A stretch of 64,000 nucleotides of DNA from Erysipelotrichaceae bacterium (GCA_031272515.1 JAISTR010000042.1:62001-126000); one strand, 5' to 3'; shown: positions 39,109 to 48,930, counted from the stretch's first letter. Made by a program: numbers and translations. The notes: generated by a model not told the origin, from the letters alone.

Positions 39109-41481
39109 ATGAAACACAGAAAAATCCTGACCATAACACTTACGCTGATCCTGCAGCTTGGCCTCTGGCTCTTACCAATCCAGTCGGCCTCTTACAGCGC
39201 GAAAGTCAATGACAACGCCAATGTCTTTTCGAGTTCCCAAATCAAACAGATGGAGCAGGCGATTGCCGAGATTGACAGCAGCTATCAAAGCGACATCCGT
39301 GTCATTACCGAAAACACTTTAAGCAAATCTTCTTTGGAAAGCATGGTGGACTCGATTGTAAACAGCACACCGGCTTTACAGGCACCCAACGGTGGCATGA
39401 AGTCCAGCCTGATCCTGTTTATTGTCATCGTCAAGGACCAGCAGGTGGGGGTCTACTATGGCTCCTCCTGGAAATCTGCCCTGGATTTTGAAGTCGACAG
39501 CATCCTGGATGATTTCATGATTCCGGAATTTCAGTCCGGCGACTATGCCAATGGCATCCTGCGGGGCATCAATGAAGTCGGCCATGTGCTCGATTTAAAG
39601 CTGTATCCGGAAAAGACACCGCAGCCTGCGACCGACTGGTCCTGGCTATTATGGGTTTTCATCGCCGTCTTTGTCGGCTTTGTGATTGTGGAAATCTTCG
39701 TGCTGTTTTTTGGCAGCAAGCGCAAGAAGGCGCAGGAAAGCGAGAAGAAGGAAAGCGAACGGCAGAATGCCCTGCGCTTCCGCGATGGTGCAACTGCCAT
39801 ACTCGATCCCTATAGCAAGCCGGAATTTGCGGTGGTGACACAGGCAAAAATCAAGAAATACGGGGAACTTGACCCGGAAAAGAAGACCCAGCTGGAAAGT
39901 CTGTATGAGAAGTTTCAGGCCAGCTATGAGAAAGCCACCACGGCGATGTACAGTGCGGTGAGTGCTTCCGGCTCGCTGGATGACAAAAACCTGAGTGTTG
40001 AGGTCTATAAACAGGCAGGCTTGCGCTACGAGAGTATCCTTGAGGATGCCAAGGCTGCCAAAGGCTATATGGATGAATTCGATGCGATTGTTGATCAGAT
40101 TGATAATGAAGTCAGTACTTTGAAAGAGCGGGTCAATACCATTCAAACCAAGACGATTGGGGAGATTGAGTCGATGATTGACGATGCCAAAGCGGATGGC
40201 TATATGACCGAAGACTATACGGACATCGTCGAAGATGTAAAAAAAAAATGCACGAATGAATTGACCATTGTCTCCTTGCGGGAAATGGAAAAAGCGCTTC
40301 AAAGCGTGCGCTTGAATCTGACCGATATAAAGAAAAACAAAGAATACCTGATACAGCAGATCCCGCTGGTGGAGGCTTCTTTAACTAGTGCGCTCAGCAA
40401 TCTTCCGCATGTGAAGGTGCTTTTCAATGATTTGGTGAAGGAATATGCGCCGGCCTGCTATGAGGCGATTTGCGGCAATGGTTCCAGTGCCGCGGACAAA
40501 CTGGGTGAGGCACAGGAGTACTTTAATAGCAGCCTGGCCTCCAACTCTGCCCAGCACTATCAGGAAAGCATCGATTACCTCAACCTGGCCAGCGAAAAAC
40601 TGACGGAATCAGTCAATCTGAGCGATGCCATCAGTAGCCTGCACAGCAATCTCGCCGATGCCAAAAAGCGGGCACCGGAGGAATTCCGGCTGGCACAGGC
40701 GGACATCACCAAAGCAGAGGAAGCTTTACTGACCTATCAGGATGACATCAACGCGAGTGAGTACAGCGATGACATCGCCCAGACAAAAGCGGATTTGGCC
40801 AGTGCCCAAAGCGAGTATGCCAGCGCACTACCGGATATTAACCTTGTCATTGAACTGGCGCTTAAGGCCAACCATGGGGCGGATAAGATTCTGGAGGATT
40901 GCTTGAGTGAGCGGGAAGCGACCATCCGCTTGAGAAACCAGGCAAGGGAGCTGATGAAGAAGGCCAAGAGTGATGTGGATACGGTGAGCCGCTATGTGGA
41001 AAACCACAGCAGCGCCATCTCCAGCCGTACCATGAATGCCCTAAGCATGGCAACCAGCTATCTCAACCAGGCGATTGCGACCTCTGAGCTTCCTGCCCAG
41101 CTGGATAGCCGCAGCAAGCTTCTGCAACAATCAATTTCCGCAGCTGCAACCGCCTATGACTATGCCAAGCTGGATGTGTCCAATAGCCAGCGGACAACCC
41201 AAACTTCCTATGTCCCGGTCTTCTTTCCCAGCAATACAACCTACTACAGCCCCAACAAGAAGACACCGGTGAAATCTTCCGGAAGCAGCTTCCCCAGCTT
41301 CAATACCGGCAAGTCCAGTTCCTCAATCTTTGGAAGCTCATCCGGCAAATCGGTTGTCAGCGGCAGCTCCAAAGGCTTCAGCAGTGCCTCCAGTGCCTCC
41401 AAGGGCACAAGTTTCAGCGGCAGATCTGCCAGTTTTGGCTCTTCCCGCTCCAGCCGCAGTGGTTCTTCGCGCGGTTGGTGA
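39109..41481 (+). CDS. TPM-domain membrane protein with long coiled-coil and Ser-rich tail
   Basis: A 790-residue protein. Residues 1-27 are a signal peptide. A TPM (YgcG-like) domain occupies about 30-165 outside the membrane (VNDNANVFSSSQIKQMEQ, SSLILFIVIVKDQQVGVYYG). A single helix at 178-202 is followed by KRKK, placing the rest inside. Then come about 470 residues of Glu/Lys/Ala-rich helix, probably coiled coil, and a Ser/Gly tail ending SGSSRGW like that of YgcG proteins. GTGGGG lies 5 bases before the ATG at 39109. The next gene codes for a PspA-like protein, which suggests a joint envelope-stress role. Confidence 0.8.
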   Translation: MKHRKILTITLTLILQLGLWLLPIQSASYSAKVNDNANVFSSSQIKQMEQAIAEIDSSYQSDIRVITENTLSKSSLESMVDSIVNSTPALQAPNGGMKSSLILFIVIVKDQQVGVYYGSSWKSALDFEVDSILDDFMIPEFQSGDYANGILRGINEVGHVLDLKLYPEKTPQPATDWSWLLWVFIAVFVGFVIVEIFVLFFGSKRKKAQESEKKESERQNALRFRDGATAILDPYSKPEFAVVTQAKIKKYGELDPEKKTQLESLYEKFQASYEKATTAMYSAVSASGSLDDKNLSVEVYKQAGLRYESILEDAKAAKGYMDEFDAIVDQIDNEVSTLKERVNTIQTKTIGEIESMIDDAKADGYMTEDYTDIVEDVKKKCTNELTIVSLREMEKALQSVRLNLTDIKKNKEYLIQQIPLVEASLTSALSNLPHVKVLFNDLVKEYAPACYEAICGNGSSAADKLGEAQEYFNSSLASNSAQHYQESIDYLNLASEKLTESVNLSDAISSLHSNLADAKKRAPEEFRLAQADITKAEEALLTYQDDINASEYSDDIAQTKADLASAQSEYASALPDINLVIELALKANHGADKILEDCLSEREATIRLRNQARELMKKAKSDVDTVSRYVENHSSAISSRTMNALSMATSYLNQAIATSELPAQLDSRSKLLQQSISAAATAYDYAKLDVSNSQRTTQTSYVPVFFPSNTTYYSPNKKTPVKSSGSSFPSFNTGKSSSSIFGSSSGKSVVSGSSKGFSSASSASKGTSFSGRSASFGSSRSSRSGSSRGW

Positions 41482-41508
41482 TTGTTTTATGGAAAAAATT
41501 GGTATAAT
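41482..41508 (+). promoter_or_regulatory. Promoter of the PspA-like gene
   Basis: Extended TGG-TATAAT (41500-41508) with TTGTTT (41482-41487) at 15 bp; AAGGAGG follows at 41519-41525. It begins right at the stop of the TPM gene. Confidence 0.7.
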
Positions 41509-41534
41509 AAAGGTGATTAAGGAGGAAAACATTC

Positions 41535-42221
41535 ATGCCTAATTTGATTGAAAAGCTATGGGATTCTGCATTAGGGAAACTGCACGCATTGGTTGATAAA
41601 GTATACAATACTCCGGAAACCTACGCGCAGGCAATTCGCAAACTGGAAGGGGTTTTGGCAGATTTGTATGCGGCCAGAGACGAAGAAGTCGGACGCAAGA
41701 ACGGCATCACCAAGGAAGTTTCAACCTTGAAAGCGGCGATTGCCAAAAACAGTGCCAACCGCGACCTGCTGCTCAGCGATGATGATGAAAGCAATGACAG
41801 CGTAGCGCTCAGCTTCCAGCTGAAGATTGATGCCGACGAGACCCGCCTGGCGGAAATGGTGGAAATGGAAGCGGAAGCCATCAAGAATGTCACCGAACTT
41901 TCCACAGCGCTGGATAAGGGCGAACAAAAACGGGCCGAGATGGTACACAACCTGAAGAAACTGCAAATGACCGCCAAGACCGCGGAAGCGAAATCCAAGG
42001 CGGCTGGCGCGATTGAAGATGCCCTGAAAGTCTTCGACAGCAACAGCAGCATCGATTCCATCAGCGGCAAGATTGAGGAAAAAGCCAGAACTGCGGATGC
42101 GAAATTCGAACGGGTCGTAGGCAGCATGCATGATGCCAACAGTCCGGAGGAAATTGCGGCTTTGGCGGAAGCGAAAGCCAAACTGGAAGCCCGCAAGGCG
42201 GAACTCAACAAAACCGAATAG
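41535..42221 (+). CDS. PspA/IM30-like coiled-coil protein
   Basis: A 228-residue, almost wholly helical, charged cytoplasmic protein. The N-terminal MPNLIEKLWDSALGKLHALVDKV is amphipathic, like the membrane-binding helix of PspA, Vipp1 and LiaH; the segments YAQAIRKLEGVLADLYAAR and VTELSTALDKGEQKRAEMV would be the long hairpin arms. No membrane segment. PspA proteins polymerise on damaged membranes. It has its own promoter but directly follows the TPM protein. The family call rests on architecture and is not certain; a generic coiled-coil protein is the alternative. Confidence 0.6.
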   Translation: MPNLIEKLWDSALGKLHALVDKVYNTPETYAQAIRKLEGVLADLYAARDEEVGRKNGITKEVSTLKAAIAKNSANRDLLLSDDDESNDSVALSFQLKIDADETRLAEMVEMEAEAIKNVTELSTALDKGEQKRAEMVHNLKKLQMTAKTAEAKSKAAGAIEDALKVFDSNSSIDSISGKIEEKARTADAKFERVVGSMHDANSPEEIAALAEAKAKLEARKAELNKTE

Positions 42222-42229
42222 AGAGTGAC

Positions 42230-42260
42230 AAAGAACCGGAACCAACGGTTCTTTTTTTTT
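42230..42260 (+). terminator. Terminator of the PspA-like gene
   Basis: AAAGAACCG-gaaccaa-CGGTTCTTT and a run of T. Confidence 0.9.
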
Positions 42261-42365
42261 GGCGGAATTCTCACAAACGACGCAACCTTTTTGCCCTCTA
42301 AGCGCTGCTGTCAACACTGTCTGCGATTTTCCGCTATACTTGTATCAAAGAAAAGGAGAATCAAG

Positions 42366-43553
42366 ATGAGCAGAGACAAGATCGACGCAACTGTCGACGC
42401 AAAATTAAAGACGTACCAGGACATCGCTTTGGCGATCCATGCGAAACCGGAGGTCTCCAACTACGAGTTTTTTGCCTGTGAGACCTTAAGCAAACAGTTA
42501 ATCAGCGAGGGCTTTGATGTCAAGGTCGATGTAGCCGGGCACCGTACCGGCTTTGACGCCCGCTACAACAGCGGCAAGCCGGGACCGGTCATCGCCTTTC
42601 TGGCAGAGTTCGATGCCCTGGAGGGCATCGGTCATGCCTGCGGGCACAACTTATTTGGCGCCATTTCCTGTTTGGCCGGTGTTGCCTTAAAAAGCGTGAT
42701 TGACAAGACCGGTGGGGAAGTAAGAGTCTATGGAACCCCGGGAGAGGAAGGCGGGGAAAACGGCTCCTCCAAGGCCAGCTTTGTGCGCGAGGGCTTCTTC
42801 AAGGATGTGGATGCGGCTTTGTGCGTCCATCCCGGTTACAACAATGGTCCGACTGGAAGTGCCCTGGCGATTCAGGCTGTGCAGGTGGAGTTCTTCGGCA
42901 AAAGCTCGCATGCGGCAGCCATTCCCGAGAAGGGCATCAATGCCCTGGATGCCATCATCCAGGTCTTCAACAGCCTCAATGCCATGCGCCAGCATGTCAC
43001 CAGCGATGTGCGGATGCACGGCATCATTACCGACGGCGGCAAGGCCCCCAATGTCATCCCCGACTACAGCTGCGGCAAGTTCTACCTGCGGGCAGCCTCC
43101 AAACCGGGGGTGCAGGAACTCTACGACCGCTTTGAAAACATCGTGAAAGGCGCTGCCCTGGCGACCGGCTGTACCTTCAAGTACTTCCGCTATCAAAACG
43201 AAGTCGACAACGTCATTCCCACCCCGTCCTTTGACAAAATCTATGAGAAGCACCTCAACCACTATGGGGAATTCTTTGACCCCAATCCTTCCAAGGGATC
43301 CGGTTCCACCGATGTCGGCAATGTCTCCCAGGTGATTCCCACCCTCCATACCCACATCCGGATTAGTGACCACTATGTCGCCGGGCACTCCATTGAAATG
43401 CGGGAGGCTTCCTGCAGCCAGATGGGATTGGATGCCATCGGCATCGGGGCCAAGGTCTTGGCCCATACCGCTTTGGACCTGATCGAAGATGAAAAACTGC
43501 TGGCATCCCTGAAGAGCGAACACGCACAAGCAGTGGCAGCCCAAGGTGCTTGA
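42366..43553 (+). CDS. M20-family amidohydrolase (AbgB/M20D type)
   Basis: A 395-residue cytoplasmic metal-dependent hydrolase that probably removes an acyl group from an amino acid or cleaves a dipeptide-like amide such as p-aminobenzoyl-glutamate. Metal ligands are visible in AFLAEFDALEGIGHACGHN and GTPGEEGGENG, CVHPG follows, and the dimerisation domain lies between (SSHAAAIPEKGINALDAI). AAAGGAG is 7 bases before the ATG at 42366, and the coding frame upstream of that overlaps the terminator, so it is not used. TATACT at 42335-42340 is a likely -10. No neighbour hints at the substrate. Confidence 0.88.
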   Translation: MSRDKIDATVDAKLKTYQDIALAIHAKPEVSNYEFFACETLSKQLISEGFDVKVDVAGHRTGFDARYNSGKPGPVIAFLAEFDALEGIGHACGHNLFGAISCLAGVALKSVIDKTGGEVRVYGTPGEEGGENGSSKASFVREGFFKDVDAALCVHPGYNNGPTGSALAIQAVQVEFFGKSSHAAAIPEKGINALDAIIQVFNSLNAMRQHVTSDVRMHGIITDGGKAPNVIPDYSCGKFYLRAASKPGVQELYDRFENIVKGAALATGCTFKYFRYQNEVDNVIPTPSFDKIYEKHLNHYGEFFDPNPSKGSGSTDVGNVSQVIPTLHTHIRISDHYVAGHSIEMREASCSQMGLDAIGIGAKVLAHTALDLIEDEKLLASLKSEHAQAVAAQGA

Positions 43554-43619
43554 TTTAAAAAAAAATGGTATGATATAGGGGAAGACAGTAAGGCTAAGAG
43601 CTAAACGGGGGATCAGTAC

Positions 43620-45062
43620 TTGCCGAAACAAAACCCTTTACAACAGTTTTTATCCAAGTTAAGCAAGCAGCAGCGCATTTTGTTGTTTGGCGGCGCCGGT
43701 TTTCTTGTGGTCGTCATCATCGTGCTGGTTCTGTTTTTTGCGATGCCCAGGGGCAAGAAGGTTGCGGAAAATCAATTGCCGATGCCCAACTTCGTTGGCC
43801 AGCAATATTCCATCGTCCTGGACTTTGCCCAGAAGAACAATCTGACCCTGAGCGTCAGCTATACCTACAGCGATACCGTTGAGAAGGGCTTTGTCGTGGA
43901 CCAGAACCTGGAACCGGAAAGCGATGCCTTCGGACAGATTATCGAAATTACCCTGTCCAAGGGCAGCAGCAGTTCTGCCTATCTCTCGGAGATTGATGGC
44001 GAAAACCTGATTTTGCCGGATGTGGTTGGCAAGTCTGTCACCGAACTGGAAAAGTGGGTGGCAGCCAACGATCCGACCCTGGATGTCCAGTACACCGGTG
44101 TCTATGACAACACCCTGGCCAAGGACATGGTAATTTCCCTGGAGCCGGAAAAGGAAGTACGGGTGGGGGCAACCTTGATTGTGAGCGTTTCGATGGGCAA
44201 ACCGGAAGTTCCGGACTTTACCAATCAGAGCTATACCGCCTACAGTCAGACCTTCAACACCCTCAATCAAAACGGCGCCAAGCTGGTACCGCAGGTGACT
44301 TACCAATACAGCGATACCATCACCAAGAACAACATCATTACCCAAACCCCGGCTGCCGGTCCGGTCAATGTCGGCAGCAATATCAATTTCGTGGTTTCCC
44401 TGGGTAAATATACCCCCGGCAAGTTCACCGGGACCCTGGCCCAAGCCCAGGCGGCTTTGGCCAGTGAGAACCAGAAAGGGGCAGGGTGGACCTTAATCGA
44501 AGGGACCCCGGCTTACAGCTCGAGTGTTCCCGCCGGACAGCTGATCAGTGCTTCCCAGGTGGAAAACAGCACCAACAAGACGATTACTGTCATTGTCTCC
44601 TTGGGTCCTTCCACACCGACCAATGTGACGGTGGGCAACTATGTGGGACAGTACTATACCGGTATCACCAATCCTACCGGCTTGACGATTAGTCCGGTGG
44701 CCGGTACCTGCAGCATCGGTAATCTGACCTATTGTGCGAGTAATGCGGCGGATGTCAATAAGGTCTATGAACAAAACCCGGCAGCCGGGACCTCGGTTGC
44801 CTCCGGTTCTGTCGTGACGGTGAAATACTATGGTGTCATGACGATTCCGGCACTGGTGGGCAATTCCGGTTCGGATGTCGCCAGCATCCTTTCCTCATGC
44901 GGATTTACCTCAGTGACCTCGGTGACTGAAACCAACCCGGATTCCTCCAATCCGGCACTGACGGCTCCTGGTGTTGTCTGGAAGGTGGAACAGTCTGACG
45001 GCAGTGCCTTGCCTTCATCCTCGCACCTGGCTATATCCATCAAATACTACGTTAATCCCTAA
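43620..45062 (+). CDS. Orphan PASTA-repeat membrane protein 1
   Basis: A 480-residue protein with a short cytoplasmic N-terminus, one membrane helix (about 21-42, LFGGAGFLVVVIIVLVLFF) and an extracellular part made of about six PASTA domains (for example LPMPNFVGQQYSIVLDFAQKN, LPDVVGKSVTELEKWVAAN, VPDFTNQSYTAYSQTFNTL). PASTA domains bind muropeptides or lipid II and normally sit on PrkC kinases or PBPs; neither catalytic domain is present. The fifth unit contains CSIGNLTYC, a pair of Cys that recurs in paralogue 2. The start is TTG, 8 bases after GGGGGA; no ATG fits. It may be a passive wall-binding partner of a kinase encoded elsewhere. Confidence 0.82.
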   Translation: MPKQNPLQQFLSKLSKQQRILLFGGAGFLVVVIIVLVLFFAMPRGKKVAENQLPMPNFVGQQYSIVLDFAQKNNLTLSVSYTYSDTVEKGFVVDQNLEPESDAFGQIIEITLSKGSSSSAYLSEIDGENLILPDVVGKSVTELEKWVAANDPTLDVQYTGVYDNTLAKDMVISLEPEKEVRVGATLIVSVSMGKPEVPDFTNQSYTAYSQTFNTLNQNGAKLVPQVTYQYSDTITKNNIITQTPAAGPVNVGSNINFVVSLGKYTPGKFTGTLAQAQAALASENQKGAGWTLIEGTPAYSSSVPAGQLISASQVENSTNKTITVIVSLGPSTPTNVTVGNYVGQYYTGITNPTGLTISPVAGTCSIGNLTYCASNAADVNKVYEQNPAAGTSVASGSVVTVKYYGVMTIPALVGNSGSDVASILSSCGFTSVTSVTETNPDSSNPALTAPGVVWKVEQSDGSALPSSSHLAISIKYYVNP

Positions 45063-45086
45063 AGGACCGCACCCCGGTCCTTTTTT
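45061..45086 (+). terminator. Terminator of PASTA protein 1
   Basis: AAAGGACCG-caccc-CGGTCCTTTTTT. Confidence 0.9.
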
Positions 45087-45102
45087 CATTTGGTATGAAA
45101 AG

Positions 45103-45120
45103 CCAGGGGAAATCCCCTGG
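45103..45120 (+). repeat. Perfect hairpin in the PASTA intergenic region
   Basis: CCAGGGG-aaat-CCCCTGG without a U-run, 17 bases after the terminator and upstream of the next promoter. Role unknown. Confidence 0.45.
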
Positions 45121-45231
45121 ATTCATTCAATCATAAAACAATAAATACTACTATTAAATGAAAATAATGAAAATAAAGAAAAATATGTGATAATTTTGTG
45201 AAAATTTGTTAGACATTAACGAATGATTGTG

Positions 45232-45260
45232 TTTCCATGGCGGAAAACTATGTGTATAAT
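45232..45260 (+). promoter_or_regulatory. Promoter of PASTA protein 2
   Basis: TTTCCA (45232-45237), 17-bp spacer, TATAAT (45255-45260). GGGGGA then precedes the ATG. Confidence 0.65.
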
Positions 45261-45301
45261 ATATGTACCAGCAAATGTTTGGGAATATCTGACTGGGGGA
45301 A

Positions 45302-46591
45302 ATGATGAGCCAGAAGACTACGGAAAAGAAGCAGGGGTTTTTTACGGGTGACAATAAACGGAAGTGGATTATTGTCGGCGGCGCCGGTCTTTTCTTTGTG
45401 GTTGCTTTGACAATCGTTTTGGTGTTTACCTTAAAACCCAAAGCGAATGCCGATAAGATTGTCTTGCCGATGCCCAACTTTGTCGGGGCACAGTACAGCG
45501 ATGTTGTAAACTGGGCCAAGGAAAACGATTTAACCATCGCCATCCGCTATCAAAACAATGACCAGCCATCCGGGATTATCCTGGATCAAAATATCTCACC
45601 GGACAGTGAAGCCTACGGGCAGACCCTGATTATCACCCTGTCCAAAGGCAACAGCCTCGCCGCCACCGGCGGCGACTCCGCCACGGTCTTCAAAATCCCG
45701 GACTTCACGGGAAAAGGCCAGACGGATGTGGAAACCTGGATTGCCCAAAACGACAAGACCATTGTGCTGGAGAGCACCTTCATCTTTGACAATACCATCG
45801 CCAAAGACGTCCTGATTTCCTGGTCACCAGCCGATGAAATCAAAACCGGAGCAACCTTAAGTGTGGTGATCTCCAAAGGCAAGCCGACCCTGACCGACTT
45901 TACCGGACAGCCCTACAGCGATTATGCGGCTTTGTTGAATCAGCTCAATGCCGAAGGGGCACAGCTGATTCCGGATATCACCTACAGCTATTCCAATACC
46001 ATTGCCAAGGACCGGGTCATCTCCCAGGATATCGGTGATGTCAATGTCGGGGCTTCGGTCAAGGTGGTGGTCTCCCTGGGACCGACTTCGGCGACCGTCA
46101 AGGTGGGACAGTATACCGGCTTTGACTATACCAAGCTGCCCACTCCGATTCCTTCGGGACTGTTGGCAAATTTTGTCGGCGGACCCTGTGAAATTGGCAA
46201 CATCACCGGCTGTGCCGGCTCCAATGCGGACATCAACCGCGTCTACTATCAATCCATTGTGGCGGAGACGGTCGTCAATACCGGCACCTCTATCGAAATA
46301 CGCTATTTCATCGGCATGGCAATGCCGGATTATGTCGGCAAGTCCTTTGCGGATGTGGTCGGCCCGGACCTCAATGCCCGCGGCTTTACCCAATACCAAT
46401 ACTACAGCCAGGCCAATACCACCGGCAGCGGACCCACCGAAGCCGGGGTTGTCTGGAAGGTAGCTGATGGCAATGGGGCCGTTTTGGCACCTGGCAACTA
46501 TCCGCTGACCAAGACTATCAAGATTTATGTCAACCCGACCGATAACCTGCCGCCGCAAAATCCGGAGGAACCGCCCAACGGCGACGAATAA
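45302..46591 (+). CDS. Orphan PASTA-repeat membrane protein 2
   Basis: A 429-residue paralogue of the preceding gene. Cytoplasmic leader, membrane helix (about 20-41), then about five PASTA domains (LPMPNFVGAQYSDVVNWAKEN, IPDFTGKGQTDVETWIAQN, LTDFTGQPYSDYAALLNQL). It keeps the Cys pair as CEIGNITGC at the matching position and ends in a hydrophilic Pro/Glu-rich tail. ATG at 45302 or the adjacent ATG at 45305, after GGGGGA. The separate promoter and terminator mean the two paralogues can be expressed independently. Confidence 0.82.
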   Translation: MMSQKTTEKKQGFFTGDNKRKWIIVGGAGLFFVVALTIVLVFTLKPKANADKIVLPMPNFVGAQYSDVVNWAKENDLTIAIRYQNNDQPSGIILDQNISPDSEAYGQTLIITLSKGNSLAATGGDSATVFKIPDFTGKGQTDVETWIAQNDKTIVLESTFIFDNTIAKDVLISWSPADEIKTGATLSVVISKGKPTLTDFTGQPYSDYAALLNQLNAEGAQLIPDITYSYSNTIAKDRVISQDIGDVNVGASVKVVVSLGPTSATVKVGQYTGFDYTKLPTPIPSGLLANFVGGPCEIGNITGCAGSNADINRVYYQSIVAETVVNTGTSIEIRYFIGMAMPDYVGKSFADVVGPDLNARGFTQYQYYSQANTTGSGPTEAGVVWKVADGNGAVLAPGNYPLTKTIKIYVNPTDNLPPQNPEEPPNGDE

Positions 46592-46599
46592 GCAAGTCA

Positions 46600-46631
46600 A
46601 AAAAAAAGGAACCAACCGGTTCCTTTTTTTT
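46600..46631. terminator. Bidirectional terminator between PASTA protein 2 and guaB
   Basis: AAAAAAAGGAACC-aacc-GGTTCCTTTTTTT; serves both convergent genes. Confidence 0.88.
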
Positions 46632-46634
46632 AGG

Positions 46635-48140
46635 CTATTTATTGGTTTCGCTGCTTTCCTTGACCACCACATCATGGGCACCGCCCTCGACAATCGAGGT
46701 GGAGGAGACCAGGGTAATGCGCGCTTTTTGTTGCAGCTCCTTAATCGACAGGGCTCCGCAGTTGCAGAAGGTGTGGCGCAGCTTGGAGAGGGACATGGCA
46801 ACGTTGTCCTTGAGCGCTCCGGCATAGGGGACATAGGAGTCCACCCCTTCCACAAAGGAGAGCTCCGCCTGTTCGCCATCATCATAGCGCTGCCAGTTCC
46901 TGGCCCGGGCACTGCCTTCCCCCCAGTATTCCTTCATATAGGATCCGTTGATGGAAATCTTCTTGGTGGGCGATTCATCAAAGCGGGAGAAATACCTTCC
47001 CAGCATCAAGAAATCAGCACCCATGGCCAAAGCCAGGGTCATGTGATAATCCAGGACGATACCGCCATCCGAGCAGATCGGAATATAGGTTCCGGTCTTT
47101 TCATAGTACTCATCGCGGGCAGCCGCCACTTCCATTAAGGCAGTCGCCTGACCGCGGCCGATGCCTTTCTGCTCACGGGTGATGCAGATGGAGCCGCCGC
47201 CGATGCCGATTTTGATGAAGTCCGCACCGGCATTGGCCAGAAACAGAAAGCCGTCTTTGTCGACGATGTTGCCGGCGCCAACCTTGACCTTATCCCCATA
47301 GGTTTCCCGGATCCAGGTCAGGGTGAACTTCTGCCAGTCGGAGAAGCCTTCGCTGGAGTCAATGCAAAGCACATCTGCTCCGGCTGCAACCAAAGCCGGG
47401 ACCCGGTCTTTGTAATCGCGGGTATTGATGCCAGCCCCGACCAAATAGCGCTTCTTTTCATCCAGCACTTCCAATGGGTTTTCCTTGTGTGAATCATAGT
47501 CCTTGCGAAAGACGAAGTATTTGAGGATGCCTTGCTTGTCAATAATCGGCAGGGCATTGAGTTTGTGGTCCCAGATGATGTCATTGGCCTCGCTCAGACT
47601 GATGCCCTCATTTCCGGTCACCAGCTTGTCAAAGGGGGTCATAAAGTCTTCTACTTTACTGTCCAGTGACATCCGGCTGACCCGGTAGTCACGGCTGGTG
47701 ACAATCCCCAACAGCTTGGAGTTGGCAAGACCGTCAACAGTCACGGCAATGGTGCCATGTCCGGTATCCTCCTTCAGCTTGACGACATCCGCCAGGGTCT
47801 GGTCAGGACGGATGTTGGCATCGCTGACAACAAAGCCGGCCTTGGTGGCTTTCACCCGCCGGATCATCTCTGCCTGGTCTTCGATTGTTTGTGAGCCGTA
47901 AATAAAGGAAATACCGCCTTCCTTGGCCAAGGCAACCGCCATCTTTTCCCCGGACACCGACTGCATGATGGCAGAGACCAGTGGGATCTGCAAGGACAGG
48001 GATGGCTGCTTGCCTTTCTGGTATTTCACCAGCGGGGTCTTGAGTGAGACATTGGACGGGATGCATTCTTTGGATGAGTAACCCGGCACCAGCAGGTATT
48101 CGCTGAAGGTGCGGGAGGGTTCAGGGTAATACTTCGCCAT
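46635..48140 (-). CDS. guaB: IMP dehydrogenase
   Basis: Oxidises IMP to XMP, the first committed step to GTP. The 501-residue protein has the catalytic loop [19 protein letters not shown] with its Cys, the flap region with [37 protein letters not shown] for IMP phosphate binding, and two CBS domains inserted at about 95-225. AGGAGG lies 6 bases before the ATG at 48140; a longer frame upstream covers the promoter. Single-gene transcript on the minus strand. Confidence 0.95.
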   Translation of the reverse strand: MAKYYPEPSRTFSEYLLVPGYSSKECIPSNVSLKTPLVKYQKGKQPSLSLQIPLVSAIMQSVSGEKMAVALAKEGGISFIYGSQTIEDQAEMIRRVKATKAGFVVSDANIRPDQTLADVVKLKEDTGHGTIAVTVDGLANSKLLGIVTSRDYRVSRMSLDSKVEDFMTPFDKLVTGNEGISLSEANDIIWDHKLNALPIIDKQGILKYFVFRKDYDSHKENPLEVLDEKKRYLVGAGINTRDYKDRVPALVAAGADVLCIDSSEGFSDWQKFTLTWIRETYGDKVKVGAGNIVDKDGFLFLANAGADFIKIGIGGGSICITREQKGIGRGQATALMEVAAARDEYYEKTGTYIPICSDGGIVLDYHMTLALAMGADFLMLGRYFSRFDESPTKKISINGSYMKEYWGEGSARARNWQRYDDGEQAELSFVEGVDSYVPYAGALKDNVAMSLSKLRHTFCNCGALSIKELQQKARITLVSSTSIVEGGAHDVVVKESSETNK

Positions 48141-48164
48141 AAGTTCCTCCATGTTATTGTTTTC

Positions 48165-48192
48165 ATTATAGCGGTTTAGAGTGAATTGGCAA
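48165..48192 (-). promoter_or_regulatory. Promoter of guaB
   Basis: On the minus strand TTGCCA (48192-48187), 16-bp spacer, TATAAT (48170-48165). No palindromic operator is obvious. Confidence 0.75.
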
Positions 48193-48215
48193 CTGAAAAG
48201 AAGTTTCAAACAACC

Positions 48216-48243
48216 TTGCGAAACTGGAAAAAAATGGTAAGAT
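48216..48243 (+). promoter_or_regulatory. Promoter of the first four-helix membrane protein
   Basis: TTGCGA (48216-48221), 16-bp spacer, extended TGG-TAAGAT (48235-48243). GAAAGGAG follows. Confidence 0.6.
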
Positions 48244-48272
48244 AAAAGCATATTTGAAAGGAGCGTATAAAA

Positions 48273-48809
48273 ATGGATACAGACAAGATTATTTCAACAG
48301 TGAAGTCGTTCTTTAAAAGCTACAGCAAGATCGTGGACTTTGTGTTGCTGGGTTTCACTGGCATTCTTTTGGTGCTGGCAATAATGCAAGCTGGCAAAGA
48401 CACTTGGGAAGTTTTGGAGTGGGCAGATAGGATGAGAGGATTGTTCTCCGTCGTATATTTTCTGTTGATTCCGGCAATTGTCCTGGCTGTTGGGACCTTG
48501 ATTTTTACCCCGGGAGCCAAAAGCAAGCTTGCCTATGTAGTGGCAGTCGTGGCTTTGGCGTATGCCTGGCTTTGCCTGAAAAAGGTAAGTCTATTAGGCT
48601 ATGACTTGTATTACTTTAATGTCAACACTTTGACCTGGATTATCCTGATTTTGGTATTGGGTGGTACAGTGGCGCTGTTTGTGCTGATGCTGTTTGTCGG
48701 CAAGAGCATCTCCGTGGATGAAGCCCTCAAGAGTAGCAAAGCCTTTGCGGATAAGGCTGTGGATGAAGGCAAGAAGCTGGTGGACAAGGTCGACGGCGAC
48801 AAGAAGTAA
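48273..48809 (+). CDS. Unknown four-helix membrane protein, paralogue A
   Basis: A 178-residue protein I do not recognise. A short amphipathic N-terminus ([19 protein letters not shown]) leads into four hydrophobic segments (about 23-40, 57-76, 82-98, 118-140). The C-terminal 35 residues are a charged helix ending [19 protein letters not shown] precedes the ATG. The next gene is a paralogue with the same layout and an almost identical tail. No catalytic motif is visible. Confidence 0.75.
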   Translation: MDTDKIISTVKSFFKSYSKIVDFVLLGFTGILLVLAIMQAGKDTWEVLEWADRMRGLFSVVYFLLIPAIVLAVGTLIFTPGAKSKLAYVVAVVALAYAWLCLKKVSLLGYDLYYFNVNTLTWIILILVLGGTVALFVLMLFVGKSISVDEALKSSKAFADKAVDEGKKLVDKVDGDKK

Positions 48810-48837
48810 AAAAGGAAACCAAAAGGTTTCCTTTTTA
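48807..48837 (+). terminator. Terminator of membrane protein A
   Basis: AAAAAGGAAACC-aaaa-GGTTTCCTTTTT. Confidence 0.9.
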
Positions 48838-48930
48838 GTGGATTGTTTTTAGAGTTAAGTGAAAAAAACTTCATTAATGTTCGGATATACCGAATTCTAC
48901 CTGAAATTCCCTGTTTATTGAGTGAAAAAA

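Noticed and set aside
43620-43622. Assigning the first PASTA protein to an internal ATG
   Set aside because: The nearest in-frame ATG lies after the membrane helix and would remove the anchor; TTG with GGGGGA 8 bases upstream is better.
42687-43631. Minus-strand frame of 314 codons opposite the M20 gene
   Set aside because: Shadow of a gene with clear metal-binding motifs; its start lies in the next gene without a site.
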